This document shows positions 17,610-25,856 of a stretch of 64,000 nt of DNA, piece by piece. A program made the position numbers and the translations under genes. The stretch spans positions 303,811 to 367,810 of the forward strand of contig NZ_JABXYJ010000005.1 in NCBI RefSeq assembly GCF_013377855.1, given 5' to 3'. This DNA comes from Cognatundibacterium oligocarboniphilum. GTDB lineage: Bacteria; Pseudomonadota; Gammaproteobacteria; Burkholderiales; Burkholderiaceae_D. The notes beneath the pieces were generated by a model. That model was not told the DNA's origin, ran no database searches, and saw only the letters and a program-made list of their open reading frames with translations. The first letter of the stretch is position 1, and the number at the start of each line of letters is the position of its first letter.

Positions 17610-17690
17610 AAAATACTCCCCCGGAGTATTTTGGGGAAGCGTTGGAAAATATGAGGTAAAGCCCGATATCGTGGGCATACTCCCCATATT
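17610..17690 (+). repeat. Intergenic palindromic element, copy A
   Basis: Begins with AAATACTCCCCCGGAGTATT (10-base arms around CCC), continues through an ATGAGGTAAAGCCC core and ends with GCATACTCCCCATAT. The order palindrome, GAGG...AG-GCC core, TACTCCCC end is shared with the copies at 22880 and 61814. It separates slyD from the J-domain gene, and its first palindrome may also act as a hairpin after slyD. Confidence 0.65.
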
Positions 17691-17708
17691 GATGAAAATG
17701 ATGAAGAA

Positions 17709-17993
17709 ATGCACACAAAAGACCATTACCTGATTCTTGGTATTGCGCCGAATGCGTCAATGGTGGAAATCAGGAAAGCCTACCGCCAGAAAGCCGCTGA
17801 ATTCCATCCTGACCGGAATGACTCAGAATTTGCGGCGCAAAATTTTCATGCGGTGAAAGAGGCTTACGACGTATTGTCGGACGATGCGGCGCGTGCTGCC
17901 TATGATGAAAACCGTCGCCGCAATCTGCTTGATTCGCCGCTTGAGACCGCCGCTGAAATCTGGAAAGCTTATTTATCAGGAGTATTGCAGTGA
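17709..17993 (+). CDS. Short J-domain (DnaJ-like) protein
   Basis: A 94-residue protein that is almost only a J domain: DHYLILGIAPNASMVEIRKAYR (helices I-II), the HPD motif in AAEFHPDRND (His34-Pro35-Asp36), and AVKEAYDVLSDDAARAAYDENRR (helices III-IV), followed by about 20 residues. There is no Gly/Phe region or zinc-finger, so it is not canonical DnaJ. Such proteins stimulate the ATPase of an Hsp70 and target it to a specific client. It overlaps the next gene by four bases, so it belongs to an operon with unrecognised proteins, which may be its clients or partners. Confidence 0.85.
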   Translation: MHTKDHYLILGIAPNASMVEIRKAYRQKAAEFHPDRNDSEFAAQNFHAVKEAYDVLSDDAARAAYDENRRRNLLDSPLETAAEIWKAYLSGVLQ

Positions 17994-18580
17994 AGCTGTC
18001 CCGTTTTTTTGAAGATCTGATGTCAGTTTACAGGGCTGAAATTGAAGATTTAAAATCTGATTCCGAAGGTAACAATATACTGAAGGCGCGCTTGCGCGAG
18101 AAGGCATCCCAGTTGCCTTTGTTGTTACCGATGATGGCGAGTAATCCCGAAATGCTGGCGTCGGCATTTCATCAGGGATTTATTTTTCTTAACCCCCTGG
18201 TGCTGGAAGCATTGGTGGGTAAAGAGGAAGTGCGTTTGCCGGAATGGAAAAGCCTGTCTGCCGCCGTGCGCCTTGAATTCTGGGCAGAGCCACTGGCAAA
18301 AACCGTGCTGGCAGAGCCTGCCGGAGATCGCTTTCTGGTGACGGCAGCTGCGCTGGAGTATCTGTATCGTGGCGTGCAGAGCCGTAAAGGCAGTGCGGCC
18401 GCCGATGCTGATCAGGATGATGATGAGCAGAACGAGGAAAACGATGACCGCGAAAATGGTGATCTGGATGGCCAATATGGCCGTCACGGTCGTGATGACG
18501 GTGATGATGGTGATGACTACGATCTGGGCGAGGCTGGCGCTGACTGGCTTGCCGAGCAAGGCTTTGACCGTAAAGAGTAA
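17990..18580 (+). CDS. Unrecognised protein with acidic C-terminal tail
   Basis: A 196-residue protein I do not recognise. Residues 1-130 look helical and globular (SRFFEDLMSVYRAEIEDL..., with hydrophobic LLLPMMASNPEMLASAFHQGF). Residues about 132-185 are low-complexity and rich in Asp, Glu and Gly (QDDDEQNEENDDRENGD and RDDGDDGDDYD), probably disordered. It starts at GTG 17990, behind AGGAG, overlapping the J-domain stop; the coupling suggests a functional link. No signal peptide or clear membrane helix. It is 11 bases before another acidic-tailed protein. Confidence 0.8.
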   Translation: MKLSRFFEDLMSVYRAEIEDLKSDSEGNNILKARLREKASQLPLLLPMMASNPEMLASAFHQGFIFLNPLVLEALVGKEEVRLPEWKSLSAAVRLEFWAEPLAKTVLAEPAGDRFLVTAAALEYLYRGVQSRKGSAAADADQDDDEQNEENDDRENGDLDGQYGRHGRDDGDDGDDYDLGEAGADWLAEQGFDRKE

Positions 18581-18591
18581 GGATAAGAAGA

Positions 18592-19353
18592 ATGACTTTA
18601 CCTGCAGTGATTGAGGCGCAGAATCTGATTCTGGCCGGTGATATTTCCGGCGCAGAATATGCGCTCGCGAATATCGCCGAAACCCACGGCGATAAAGCGC
18701 TGGTGGCCGCACTGGATGATTTGCCCGCTAAGGATTTACTGGCGGTGATCCGTGAATACGATGCTTCAAAAGAGTCGCTAGTGAATCTGGTGGTGACGCC
18801 GGAGCAGTTTGCCCAGGCAGTGGTGCTGGAACGTCGCTATGGTGACCAGACCCATGAGCAGCTGCGTGGCATGATCAATTCCGTCATTTTCCGCGATGGC
18901 GCCGATCCTGCTGAATTTTTGTATGAAATCGCAGAAGTGGAGGGCGGTTACGATGCCCTGGTTGACTATTTACTTGATCGTGCGCAGATGGTCGAGCACT
19001 TTTATAAATATGCGACTTTCGATCTGTATGAATACGGCGACGGCGAGAAAACCCGGGCCCGTGAAGACGACCTGATGCATCTCGACCACGACCATGAAGG
19101 CGTTGCGTCACCGCTCGACATGGCCAATCTGGAAGATCACGACTGGATGCAGGTAACGTATATCCTGCGTTATGAATTGCCGGAAATTTTCCGTGAAGTG
19201 CTGATGAAATTGCGGGCACGTTATCAGGCCTATCTGGCCACTCTGCAAAGTGATGAGCCTGAAGTCGCCGGCGAAGGCGAAGGCGAAGCGGAAGAGGATG
19301 AGCGTCCGAAAAATAACGATGACGGTGATGATGAGGAAGAGTCTGCCTTGTAA
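18592..19353 (+). CDS. Unrecognised protein with acidic C-terminal tail
   Basis: A 253-residue protein I do not recognise. The first 225 residues read as helical repeats (LPAVIEAQNLILAGDISGAEYALANIAETHGD resembles a helix-turn-helix repeat like TPR) and include a His/Asp-rich stretch, MHLDHDHEG. The last 30 residues are strongly acidic (EVAGEGEGEAEEDERP and DDGDDEEE). It has an AAGGATAAGAAG ribosome site 11 bases after the previous gene, so the two are co-transcribed. The two acidic tails in neighbouring genes have no sequence identity beyond composition. Confidence 0.8.
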   Translation: MTLPAVIEAQNLILAGDISGAEYALANIAETHGDKALVAALDDLPAKDLLAVIREYDASKESLVNLVVTPEQFAQAVVLERRYGDQTHEQLRGMINSVIFRDGADPAEFLYEIAEVEGGYDALVDYLLDRAQMVEHFYKYATFDLYEYGDGEKTRAREDDLMHLDHDHEGVASPLDMANLEDHDWMQVTYILRYELPEIFREVLMKLRARYQAYLATLQSDEPEVAGEGEGEAEEDERPKNNDDGDDEEESAL

Positions 19354-19410
19354 ACATACTGTGATCTGAGTCCGGCAGCCGTGCTTTGGACTGCTCCGGA
19401 TTCTTTCCGG

Positions 19411-19450
19411 AAAAATGCAGACTGCGGTTACGTGTTCTGCATTTTTTATT
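19411..19450 (+). terminator. Terminator or attenuator inside the J-domain cluster
   Basis: AAAAATGCAGA and TCTGCATTTTTT form an 11-base stem around a 14-base loop, ending in a T-run. It lies between the 253-residue and 405-residue genes. Confidence 0.75.
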
Positions 19451-19496
19451 GTTGCAGAGTTTGAAAATCGTTTGAGAATCACAAGAGAAAACCGTC

Positions 19497-20714
19497 ATGT
19501 CCGATCAATTTCATATTGCCCTGACCGATCATCGCCCTTTCTTTGAAACGGCGCTGCGTTACGGTGTACAGCGGGCTATTATTCCCAGCAGCAAAATCAC
19601 CGCGATAGAGACCGAAGCGCCGAAAGGGATGGTGCAGATTGCGGCAGCGTTCGGCAGTCAATATTTGCGTCCCGAGATTGAACTGGCACGCCGGCGCATT
19701 GTGAATCTCGCCAGCCTGTATCTGCTGGAAACATCCGGCGGTGATCTGGAGATGGCTGCCAAATTGATCCGCGACAACACCTTTCTGACTTTATCTCGTG
19801 GCGGCTCCGGTTTGCTGAAAGCCTTGTTTGCGATGCCGGAATACCCGCTGCTGGGGCAGGATGTCAAAGGAAGGGTAGAGGATTTTCTGGATGCCTGGTC
19901 ACTGAAGGATAGGCCGGCAGATTACCGGAATGCGCTGGCGCACAGGCAGGCCAATGTAATGGAGATTGAGGCCGGATTCTGGTTTGGCGATATGCTCGGA
20001 TTATCCCGCAGTTATTTAAGAGAGGAAGATGTCGAAGCGGCGGCAATCGTCCGGACGGCTTTACTGACAATGATGTTTGCCGATCAAGGTGCCGTACTGG
20101 AAAATCAGCTGGAGTTTGCCACGCTGATTGAATCTGTGCGCCGTATGGGCGTTGCGAAGCGAAATAAAGCCGTCGCTGCACTGGATCTGACGCTTGTTCC
20201 TGAACAATTTACTGCCATTGCACGACGTATCGCAGAAGAGATCCGGACCCATGATCTGCCGCTGCTGAACGATAAAAACACATCGCTCGACAAGCTGGTA
20301 TTCAGTCTCAAGGACCGTTATTACCTGAAAGATCATGAGATTGAGGATACATCAGAATATGATGCACTGGTTTCCAAGGAATGGACCCGGCTGACCAAAG
20401 GTAAAACTGATGTTGATTCGCTCATGACGCTGTTTCTGTGTATGGCTGCCGGTGTCGCGCCCAAAACAAGTTTGCCGGAAAAAACGGCTAAAAGCATTGT
20501 GAAAAAATTCCGGGCTGAAGGTTTTTCTCATGAGCTTGCCGCTCAATGGATAAAAACGTCAGCGCCGCATGAAAAACAGGAGGGGCTGCTGGAAGACTGG
20601 CATCATTTTGTTGAAGAGGCCGGCAATTATCTGCTCGATGACTGGGATACCAATTACAGTGGTGCATTGCGTTTTCTGAATATGCATTGCCACATTCAAC
20701 AAGCTGCCAGATAA
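19497..20714 (+). CDS. Unrecognised 405-residue protein
   Basis: A 405-residue cytosolic protein I do not recognise. Predicted mostly helical throughout, with no membrane segment, signal peptide, nucleotide-binding loop or evident catalytic motif. Noticeable segments are LSRGGSGLLKALFAMPEYPLLG (about 98-119), EAGFWFGDMLGLSRSYL (157-173), and a C-terminal HHFVEEAGNYLLDDWD. It follows the acidic-tailed genes but is separated from them by a hairpin with U-tail, and a further terminator follows it, so it may be a partly independent unit. There is a weak AAGAGAAA ribosome site. Codon use looks like that of the neighbours. Confidence 0.8.
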   Translation: MSDQFHIALTDHRPFFETALRYGVQRAIIPSSKITAIETEAPKGMVQIAAAFGSQYLRPEIELARRRIVNLASLYLLETSGGDLEMAAKLIRDNTFLTLSRGGSGLLKALFAMPEYPLLGQDVKGRVEDFLDAWSLKDRPADYRNALAHRQANVMEIEAGFWFGDMLGLSRSYLREEDVEAAAIVRTALLTMMFADQGAVLENQLEFATLIESVRRMGVAKRNKAVAALDLTLVPEQFTAIARRIAEEIRTHDLPLLNDKNTSLDKLVFSLKDRYYLKDHEIEDTSEYDALVSKEWTRLTKGKTDVDSLMTLFLCMAAGVAPKTSLPEKTAKSIVKKFRAEGFSHELAAQWIKTSAPHEKQEGLLEDWHHFVEEAGNYLLDDWDTNYSGALRFLNMHCHIQQAAR

Positions 20715-20737
20715 GGTATTTCTGTTTTCCTCATCAT

Positions 20738-20774
20738 AAAAAAAGCCTGACGTGAATATGGTCAGGCTTTTTTA
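20738..20774 (+). terminator. Bidirectional terminator
   Basis: AAAAAAAGCCTGAC and GTCAGGCTTTTTTT form a 14-base stem with a nine-base loop, between the rightward 405-residue gene and the leftward alcohol dehydrogenase. Confidence 0.9.
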
Positions 20775-20864
20775 TTTCCAGAAAAATTTGTCGGAAAAGG
20801 CTGCATATAAATCAAATCCAGCACTGATTCCGATGGGCACGACCCGTTGCGAGGCGTGATAAGT

Positions 20865-22025
20865 TTACAAACTCAATTCCAATACCTGTTGGCTGATTGC
20901 CGGCGTGACATCCCGTTTCTCACCGAGGGCGACCATGCGATGTGTTTCCAGTGCGGAGATCAGGGAAGAGATGTGGCTGCTGTTCAGGCCATAATCACGC
21001 AAGCGGGTTTTGACGCCCATTTGTTCGAAATAATCCTGCATTTTGCTGATCGCGGTGTCGATGCGTGTATCGTCATTACCTTCGCGTAAATCCCAGACAC
21101 GCTCTGCAAACTGAAGCAGCTTGGCGCGTTTGGCTTCCTTTCGTACACGCAACATGCTCGGCAATACGATGGCCAGTGTCTGGGCATGGTCAATGCCGTG
21201 CAGTGCAGTCAGTTCATGACCAATCATGTGTGTAGCCCAGTCCTGCGGTACTCCGGTGGCGATAAGCCCGTTTAAGGCCATCGTTGCGCACCACATCAAA
21301 TTAGCGCGGACATCGTAATCGTGAGGATTGGCAAGCGCTTTTGGTCCTTCTTCGATCAGGGTTTTTAATAAGCCTTCTGCAAAACGGTCTTGCACCGGAG
21401 AATTTACCGGATAAGTCAGATATTGTTCCATGACGTGGACAAAGGCATCGACTGCGCCATTTCCGATTTGGCGAACGGGCAGGGTATAGGTTTTGGCCGG
21501 ATCGAGAACTGAAAACTTCGGAAAACAATGACGGCTGGAAAACGCCAGTTTTGCATTGATGGATTTACGTGTTACCACCGCGCCGGAATTCATTTCGGAG
21601 CCTGTGGCCGGCAAGGTCAGAACAGTGCCGAAGGGCAGCGCCTGGGTAATGTTTGTGCCGCGCTTCTCCAGAATTGCCCACGGATCGCCACCTTCGAATA
21701 AGGCGGCTGCGGCAATAAATTTGGTGCCGTCAATGACGGAGCCGCCGCCGACAGCCAGCAGGAAATCAATCTGGCTTTCTTTGATGAGTGCGACGGCTTT
21801 CATCAGGGTTTCGTAACTTGGATTGGGTTCGATGCCTGTAAATTCCGTTACCTGGCGGCTTCCCAGGGCTGTCATCACTTCGTCAAATACACCGTTGGTT
21901 TTGATGCTGCCGCCGCCGTACAGTAGTAATACCTTGGCGCTGGCGGGGATTGCTTTATTCAGATCGGCAATGCGTCCCTGTCCGAAAAGAATCTGGGTCG
22001 GGTTGTAAAAATCAAAATTCAGCAT
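20865..22025 (-). CDS. Iron-type alcohol dehydrogenase (YqhD/BdhA-like)
   Basis: A 386-residue group-III alcohol dehydrogenase, NADPH-linked aldehyde reductase of the YqhD/butanol dehydrogenase type. The nucleotide site GGGSVIDGTKFIA (about 93-105), LPATGSEMNSGAVV, and the metal ligands Asp193, His197, His266 and His280 (GAVDAFVHVMEQ, THMIGHELTALHGIDH) all match YqhD numbering within one residue. YqhD reduces toxic aldehydes such as those from lipid peroxidation. It is a single leftward gene; a dyad-symmetric operator candidate lies 55-72 bases upstream of the start. Confidence 0.9.
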   Translation of the reverse strand: MLNFDFYNPTQILFGQGRIADLNKAIPASAKVLLLYGGGSIKTNGVFDEVMTALGSRQVTEFTGIEPNPSYETLMKAVALIKESQIDFLLAVGGGSVIDGTKFIAAAALFEGGDPWAILEKRGTNITQALPFGTVLTLPATGSEMNSGAVVTRKSINAKLAFSSRHCFPKFSVLDPAKTYTLPVRQIGNGAVDAFVHVMEQYLTYPVNSPVQDRFAEGLLKTLIEEGPKALANPHDYDVRANLMWCATMALNGLIATGVPQDWATHMIGHELTALHGIDHAQTLAIVLPSMLRVRKEAKRAKLLQFAERVWDLREGNDDTRIDTAISKMQDYFEQMGVKTRLRDYGLNSSHISSLISALETHRMVALGEKRDVTPAISQQVLELSL

Positions 22026-22079
22026 GAATGTCTCCGTTTGGTGAGGCGAGGAACTGGCATCTTAGCGCAAATTCTAAAA

Positions 22080-22097
22080 ATCAACCGGTCGTTCGAT
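22080..22097 (-). promoter_or_regulatory. Imperfect palindrome upstream of the alcohol dehydrogenase
   Basis: ATCAACCGGTCGTTCGAT matches its own reverse complement at 12 of 18 positions and shares the TCGAACG half with the sites at 3711 and 9734. It sits between the RsmI-like stop and the alcohol dehydrogenase start, a plausible position for a repressor site. Confidence 0.35.
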
Positions 22098-22100
22098 TTT

Positions 22101-22853
22101 TTACTGGGCGAGGAAAAGAAAGACTGTCGGCTTTTTATGAAAGTCCGGTAATTGGTTTGCTGCAACGCGCTTTTTCCATTCTGTTACAGTCATTGTCTGT
22201 ATGGATTCGCTATGCAGGGTGAGATCAGTGGCAACGCAGATCAGGCTGTTTCCCTGGCAATGATTCGCCAGGGCTTCCAGCATGGCGGTATTGCGATAAG
22301 GAGTTTCAATCATCAACTGGGTCTGCTTTTCTTTACGGGAACGCTCTTCCAGTTCCTTGATGCGCTTGGCGCGCAGGGCTGCATCAGTCGGCAGATAGCC
22401 ATGAAATGCGAAGCTTTGCCCGTTTAAGCCGCTGCCCATCAATGCCAGCAGCAGAGAGGATGGGCCTACCAGCGGGCGCACCTGAATGCCGTGCTGATGC
22501 GCCAGACGCACCAGATTGGCGCCGGGGTCGGCCACTGCCGGTACGCCTGCTTCGGAAATCAGACCAGCATCGTGCCCTTGTTTTAAGGGAGCCAGCAGTC
22601 CTTCCAGCGCGTGCGCTGGCGTGTTGATGTTCAATTCGCTGATCTGTATTGCTTGAATTGGCAGTCGCAACGGATGTCGTTGCCCGAGAAATTTGAGGTA
22701 AGCCCGCGTAGTTTTGGCGTTTTCGGCAATCAGAAAACCCATTTGCGCTGAGATGCTCTGCACCGTTTCCGGAATAATGCTGGCCAACAGGTCTGGCGCC
22801 TGATCCTGATTGAGTCCCAGTGTGTTTGGAATAAGAAATAGTGTGCCGGTCAT
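22101..22853 (-). CDS. RsmI-like tetrapyrrole-methylase-family methyltransferase
   Basis: A 250-residue SAM-dependent methyltransferase of the tetrapyrrole methylase fold, close in outline to RsmI, which 2'-O-methylates C1402 of 16S rRNA. Visible are GTLFLIPNTLG, LISEAGVPAVADPGANLVRLAH (SAM-binding loop, about 97-118), and VGPSSLLLALMGSGLNGQSF, followed by FHGYLP and the RsmI-like ETPYRN. It is shorter than canonical RsmI (about 285 residues) and has lost its GGGG-type start, so it may be a paralogue with a different target. Downstream of maf, separated by copy B of the repeat element. Confidence 0.8.
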   Translation of the reverse strand: MTGTLFLIPNTLGLNQDQAPDLLASIIPETVQSISAQMGFLIAENAKTTRAYLKFLGQRHPLRLPIQAIQISELNINTPAHALEGLLAPLKQGHDAGLISEAGVPAVADPGANLVRLAHQHGIQVRPLVGPSSLLLALMGSGLNGQSFAFHGYLPTDAALRAKRIKELEERSRKEKQTQLMIETPYRNTAMLEALANHCQGNSLICVATDLTLHSESIQTMTVTEWKKRVAANQLPDFHKKPTVFLFLAQ

Positions 22854-22879
22854 AAAATGAATTGAAATCGGTTAAGAAT

Positions 22880-22955
22880 ATACTGGGGGGAGTATTTTTA
22901 AAGTGTCCTTAAAATAAAAAGAGGACAGAGCCAAAAATAGGAATACTCCCCTGAT
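22880..22955 (+). repeat. Intergenic palindromic element, copy B
   Basis: Begins with ATACTGGGGGGAGTAT, runs through TTTAAAG and an AAGAGGACAGAGCC core and ends with GGAATACTCCCCTGATT. The inner GGGGAGTATT (22887-22896) and AATACTCCCC (22942-22951) are perfect inverted repeats, so the whole could fold into one hairpin. It lies between maf and the RsmI-like gene. Confidence 0.7.
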
Positions 22956-22960
22956 TGACA

Positions 22961-23575
22961 TCATTTAAAGAAGGCGACGCCTGCCAGGCGCAACATGCTG
23001 GTCAGCGCAATCAGCGGTAATCCGGTCAGCGCAGTCGGATCATCGCTGCGGATGGCAGACAAAATGCTGATACCCAGCCCTTCATTTTTTGCACTGCCGG
23101 CACAGTCGTAGGGCTGCTCAATGCGCAGATAGGCATCCAGCTCCGTATCGTCCAGGTCACGGAAAGTGACTGTGGTCGGTATATTTTGTATCTGGCAAGG
23201 GTGTTTGCTGTCAGGCCGGGTATCCAGCAGGCATAATGCGGTGTGAAAAATCACTTGGTGTCCACGCATGATTTGTAGCTGCTTTAGCGCATTTTCATGA
23301 TTTCCCGGTTTGCCAATTTGCATCCCATTCAGAGTGGCAACCTGGTCGGAGCCGATAATCAGGGCGGGACCTGAAAGCCTCGCGATGGCCTGAGCCTTCT
23401 GGTGTGCCAGACGTAAAGCCGTGCTATCCGGGGTTTCTCCTGATAATGCCGTCTCATCAATATCCGGACTCTGGCAGGTAAATGGCAGTTGCAAACGGGA
23501 TAATAATTCCCTGCGATAAGCAGAGCTTGATGCCAGAATTAATGGCGCTGTTGCATGTTGTTTGTGAGATGTCAT
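22961..23575 (-). CDS. maf: Maf-like nucleotide pyrophosphatase (YceF type)
   Basis: A 204-residue Maf/HAM1-fold nucleoside triphosphate pyrophosphatase, likely acting on m7GTP like E. coli YceF. Features are PLILASSSAYRRELLSRL at the N-terminus, SPDIDE, the catalytic IIGSDQVATLNG, GKPGNHENALKQL, and the C-terminal YDCAGSAKNEGLGISIL. The frame is open for a further 46 codons upstream, but those overlap yceD and look non-coding; the ATG at 23575 begins the conserved sequence. It is divergent from yceD with a 132-base promoter region, the same neighbourhood as in E. coli. Confidence 0.88.
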   Translation of the reverse strand: MTSHKQHATAPLILASSSAYRRELLSRLQLPFTCQSPDIDETALSGETPDSTALRLAHQKAQAIARLSGPALIIGSDQVATLNGMQIGKPGNHENALKQLQIMRGHQVIFHTALCLLDTRPDSKHPCQIQNIPTTVTFRDLDDTELDAYLRIEQPYDCAGSAKNEGLGISILSAIRSDDPTALTGLPLIALTSMLRLAGVAFFK

Positions 23576-23707
23576 CTTCAGAAATAAAACAGGCGAAGTA
23601 TCTGATTGACACGTTTCTCGTGAGAATTGCGCCAAAAATGTGCTAAGCCTTTGACTAATAAGGGTGATTGCTGTTATTATCGCAGGTTTTCTGGGTTCAA
23701 ATATCCT

Positions 23708-24232
23708 ATGCAAGCTTTTGTGATTGACGCTTTCGCGTTTTGCCGGCTCGGTGAGCGGCGTTCGGGAAGCATACCTGTCGCAGATTCACCCCGGCTTTCT
23801 GGAGAGTGTGCCGACACGAACAGTGTGTTGGAATGGTCTTTATCCGGAGGGACGGATGGTTTAGGACACGCCAGACTGGCGCTGAATGTGACTGGCTCCG
23901 TCAATCTGATGTGTCAGCGTTGTTTGCATCCGTTTGCACTGGATTTGAATTCAGAGTCAGTATTGATCCTCGCCAGAAGCGAAGAAAATGCCGATGAAAT
24001 TGAGGCATTGCTTGAAGATGACGAGATTGATGTTGTAGTAGGCAGCAAAGCATTCAATATCATGGATTTGATTGAGGATGAGGTGCTGCTGGCAATACCC
24101 CAATCGCCCAAACATGCAGTATGCCCGGATGTATCATTGGCTTCAGCAAATTCTACTGCAGGGGTTGACGCAGGAAGCGGCAAAAAAGAATCGCCTTTTG
24201 CCGTGCTGAAGAAAATAAGTGGGCGTACCTAG
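23708..24232 (+). CDS. yceD: 23S rRNA accumulation protein YceD (DUF177)
   Basis: A 174-residue DUF177/YceD protein, linked to 23S rRNA accumulation. It has the Cys-containing segment LMCQRCLHPFALDL (about 73-86), an acidic middle (EALLEDDEIDVV), the DUF177 core FNIMDLIEDEVLLAIPQSPKH, and a C-terminal KKESPFAVLKKI. The ATG at 23708 starts the family-like sequence; the 27 earlier codons are rejected. It is directly upstream of rpmF, the conserved pairing. Confidence 0.88.
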   Translation: MQAFVIDAFAFCRLGERRSGSIPVADSPRLSGECADTNSVLEWSLSGGTDGLGHARLALNVTGSVNLMCQRCLHPFALDLNSESVLILARSEENADEIEALLEDDEIDVVVGSKAFNIMDLIEDEVLLAIPQSPKHAVCPDVSLASANSTAGVDAGSGKKESPFAVLKKISGRT

Positions 24233-24370
24233 TGGCATTATTCTGAAAAAACACTCAGGTCGAAGTATTGTTAGGGATTCTTGGTTGGCGATGTTCGCAT
24301 TCCGGTGTGCGCATTCTTTAGCCAGGTGTGTAAATTTTTAGAAACATTTTTTGAAGTATTAGGAGTTATC

Positions 24371-24553
24371 ATGGCAGTTCAGCAAAATAAAAAGTCCCCA
24401 TCCAAGCGTGGTATGCACCGTTCCCACGATTTCCTGACTGCACCACAGTTGGGTATCGAGCCAACAACAGGTGAAACGCATCTGCGTCACCACATCAGCC
24501 CAAATGGCTTTTACCGTGGTCGTAAAGTATTGAAAACCAAGAACGACGAATAA
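24371..24553 (+). CDS. rpmF: Large ribosomal subunit protein bL32
   Basis: A 60-residue basic ribosomal protein: [22 protein letters not shown] at the start and the [20 protein letters not shown] end typical of bL32, lacking the zinc-binding cysteines as usual in proteobacteria. AGGAG is placed eight bases before the ATG. It is followed by a strong terminator and then the plsX-fab cluster, so part of the rpmF transcript probably stops before plsX. Confidence 0.97.
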   Translation: MAVQQNKKSPSKRGMHRSHDFLTAPQLGIEPTTGETHLRHHISPNGFYRGRKVLKTKNDE

Positions 24554-24566
24554 TTCGTTCCTGATT

Positions 24567-24614
24567 TTAAAAAAGCGGCGTGACGAGTCTCGTACTTGGC
24601 GCCGCTTTTTTTCG
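24567..24614 (+). terminator. Terminator after rpmF
   Basis: AAAAAAGCGGCG pairs with CGCCGCTTTTTT across an 18-base loop, followed by more T residues. Confidence 0.88.
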
Positions 24615-24779
24615 CCTGTAGCGATAGCGTGTTTTCCTGAATTGCATACGGAGAATGGCCGGGCAGGCAAAATTTCCTCGTTTTTTTGATTCACTATTTT
24701 CCCGCAGAAATGAAAATGGTCGAAATGGCGCTTCAGTTTGATACACTAGCCGTTTCGGATTGAAGTTTCGCAACACTAC

Positions 24780-25856
24780 ATGACAATAAAAATTTCCATA
24801 GACTGCATGGGCGGTGATCACGGGCCAGCAGTTACCGTAGCGGCAGCAGTGGCATTTGCAAATCGCGAACCAGACGTTGAGTTTCTTCTGGTGGGTCTTG
24901 AGGCTGACATCCAGTCTGAACTGAAAAAACTGCACGCCACACAACATCCTCGTCTGAAGATCATTCATGCCAGCGAAGTCATTGAAATGCACGACCCGAT
25001 TGAGGTCGCTTTGCGACGCAAAAAAGACTCTTCCATGCGTGTTGCAGTGACTCAGGTGAAAGAGGGGATGGCGCAAGCCTGCGTTTCAGCAGGTAACACC
25101 GGTGCTTTGATGGCGGTTTCCCGTTATGTGCTGAAAACGATGCAGGGGGTGGATCGCCCTGCAATTTGCAGCATGTTGCCCAACCAGAAAAATTTGCCCA
25201 CGTATATGCTGGATCTGGGGGCAAACGTTGATTGCGAGCCAGTGCATCTGCATCAGTTTGCAATCATGGGCTCTGCACTTGTGTCTGCGCTAGAGGGGAA
25301 GGAGCGTCCGACAATTGGTTTGCTGAATGTCGGGGAAGAAGATATCAAAGGTAATGATGTCGTGAAAAAAACTGCTCAGTTGCTGCGTGAGGATCATGAG
25401 CGGGGTTTGCTGAACTTCTATGGCAACGTCGAAGGGAACGATATTTTCAAGGGCACGACCGATATTGTTGTTTGTGACGGTTTTGTCGGTAATGTGACAT
25501 TGAAGGCTGTTGAGGGATTGGGGCGTTTTGTAAAAACGACGCTTACTGAATCTTTCAAGAGTAATTTTTTGAATATTCTCGGTGCGGTGATTGCGCGCGG
25601 CGCCCTGAAATCGATTTCCCGGACAATGAACCCGTCGAATTATAATGGCGGCAGCCTGTTAGGTTTGCGCGGTCTGGTATTTAAAAGCCACGGCAGCGCA
25701 GACAAATACAGTTATGAATGGGCGATACAGCGTGCATTTGATGCCGCAAAAAATGATGTTCTGGCGCGCATTTCAACTTCGATGGCGAAACTCATGCCTG
25801 TGGCAGACCCGGTTTCGTCTGATAATAACGATCTTCCGGTGCAAAAAACTGCATGA
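24780..25856 (+). CDS. plsX: Phosphate acyltransferase PlsX
   Basis: A 358-residue enzyme that makes acyl-phosphate from acyl-ACP for phospholipid synthesis; peripheral to the inner membrane. The N-terminus [20 protein letters not shown], the middle [12 protein letters not shown] and [12 protein letters not shown], and [18 protein letters not shown] are family hallmarks; length is normal. No clear ribosome site precedes the ATG. Its stop overlaps the fabH start (ATGA), so the two are co-translated. Confidence 0.97.
   Translation: MTIKISIDCMGGDHGPAVTVAAAVAFANREPDVEFLLVGLEADIQSELKKLHATQHPRLKIIHASEVIEMHDPIEVALRRKKDSSMRVAVTQVKEGMAQACVSAGNTGALMAVSRYVLKTMQGVDRPAICSMLPNQKNLPTYMLDLGANVDCEPVHLHQFAIMGSALVSALEGKERPTIGLLNVGEEDIKGNDVVKKTAQLLREDHERGLLNFYGNVEGNDIFKGTTDIVVCDGFVGNVTLKAVEGLGRFVKTTLTESFKSNFLNILGAVIARGALKSISRTMNPSNYNGGSLLGLRGLVFKSHGSADKYSYEWAIQRAFDAAKNDVLARISTSMAKLMPVADPVSSDNNDLPVQKTA

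Noticed and set aside
18125-18712. A leftward open frame encoding strongly hydrophobic stretches, resembling a membrane protein
   Set aside because: It is the complement of the Asp/Glu-rich tail of the rightward 196-residue gene; GAT/GAC codons read backward as Ile/Val, giving a false membrane signal.
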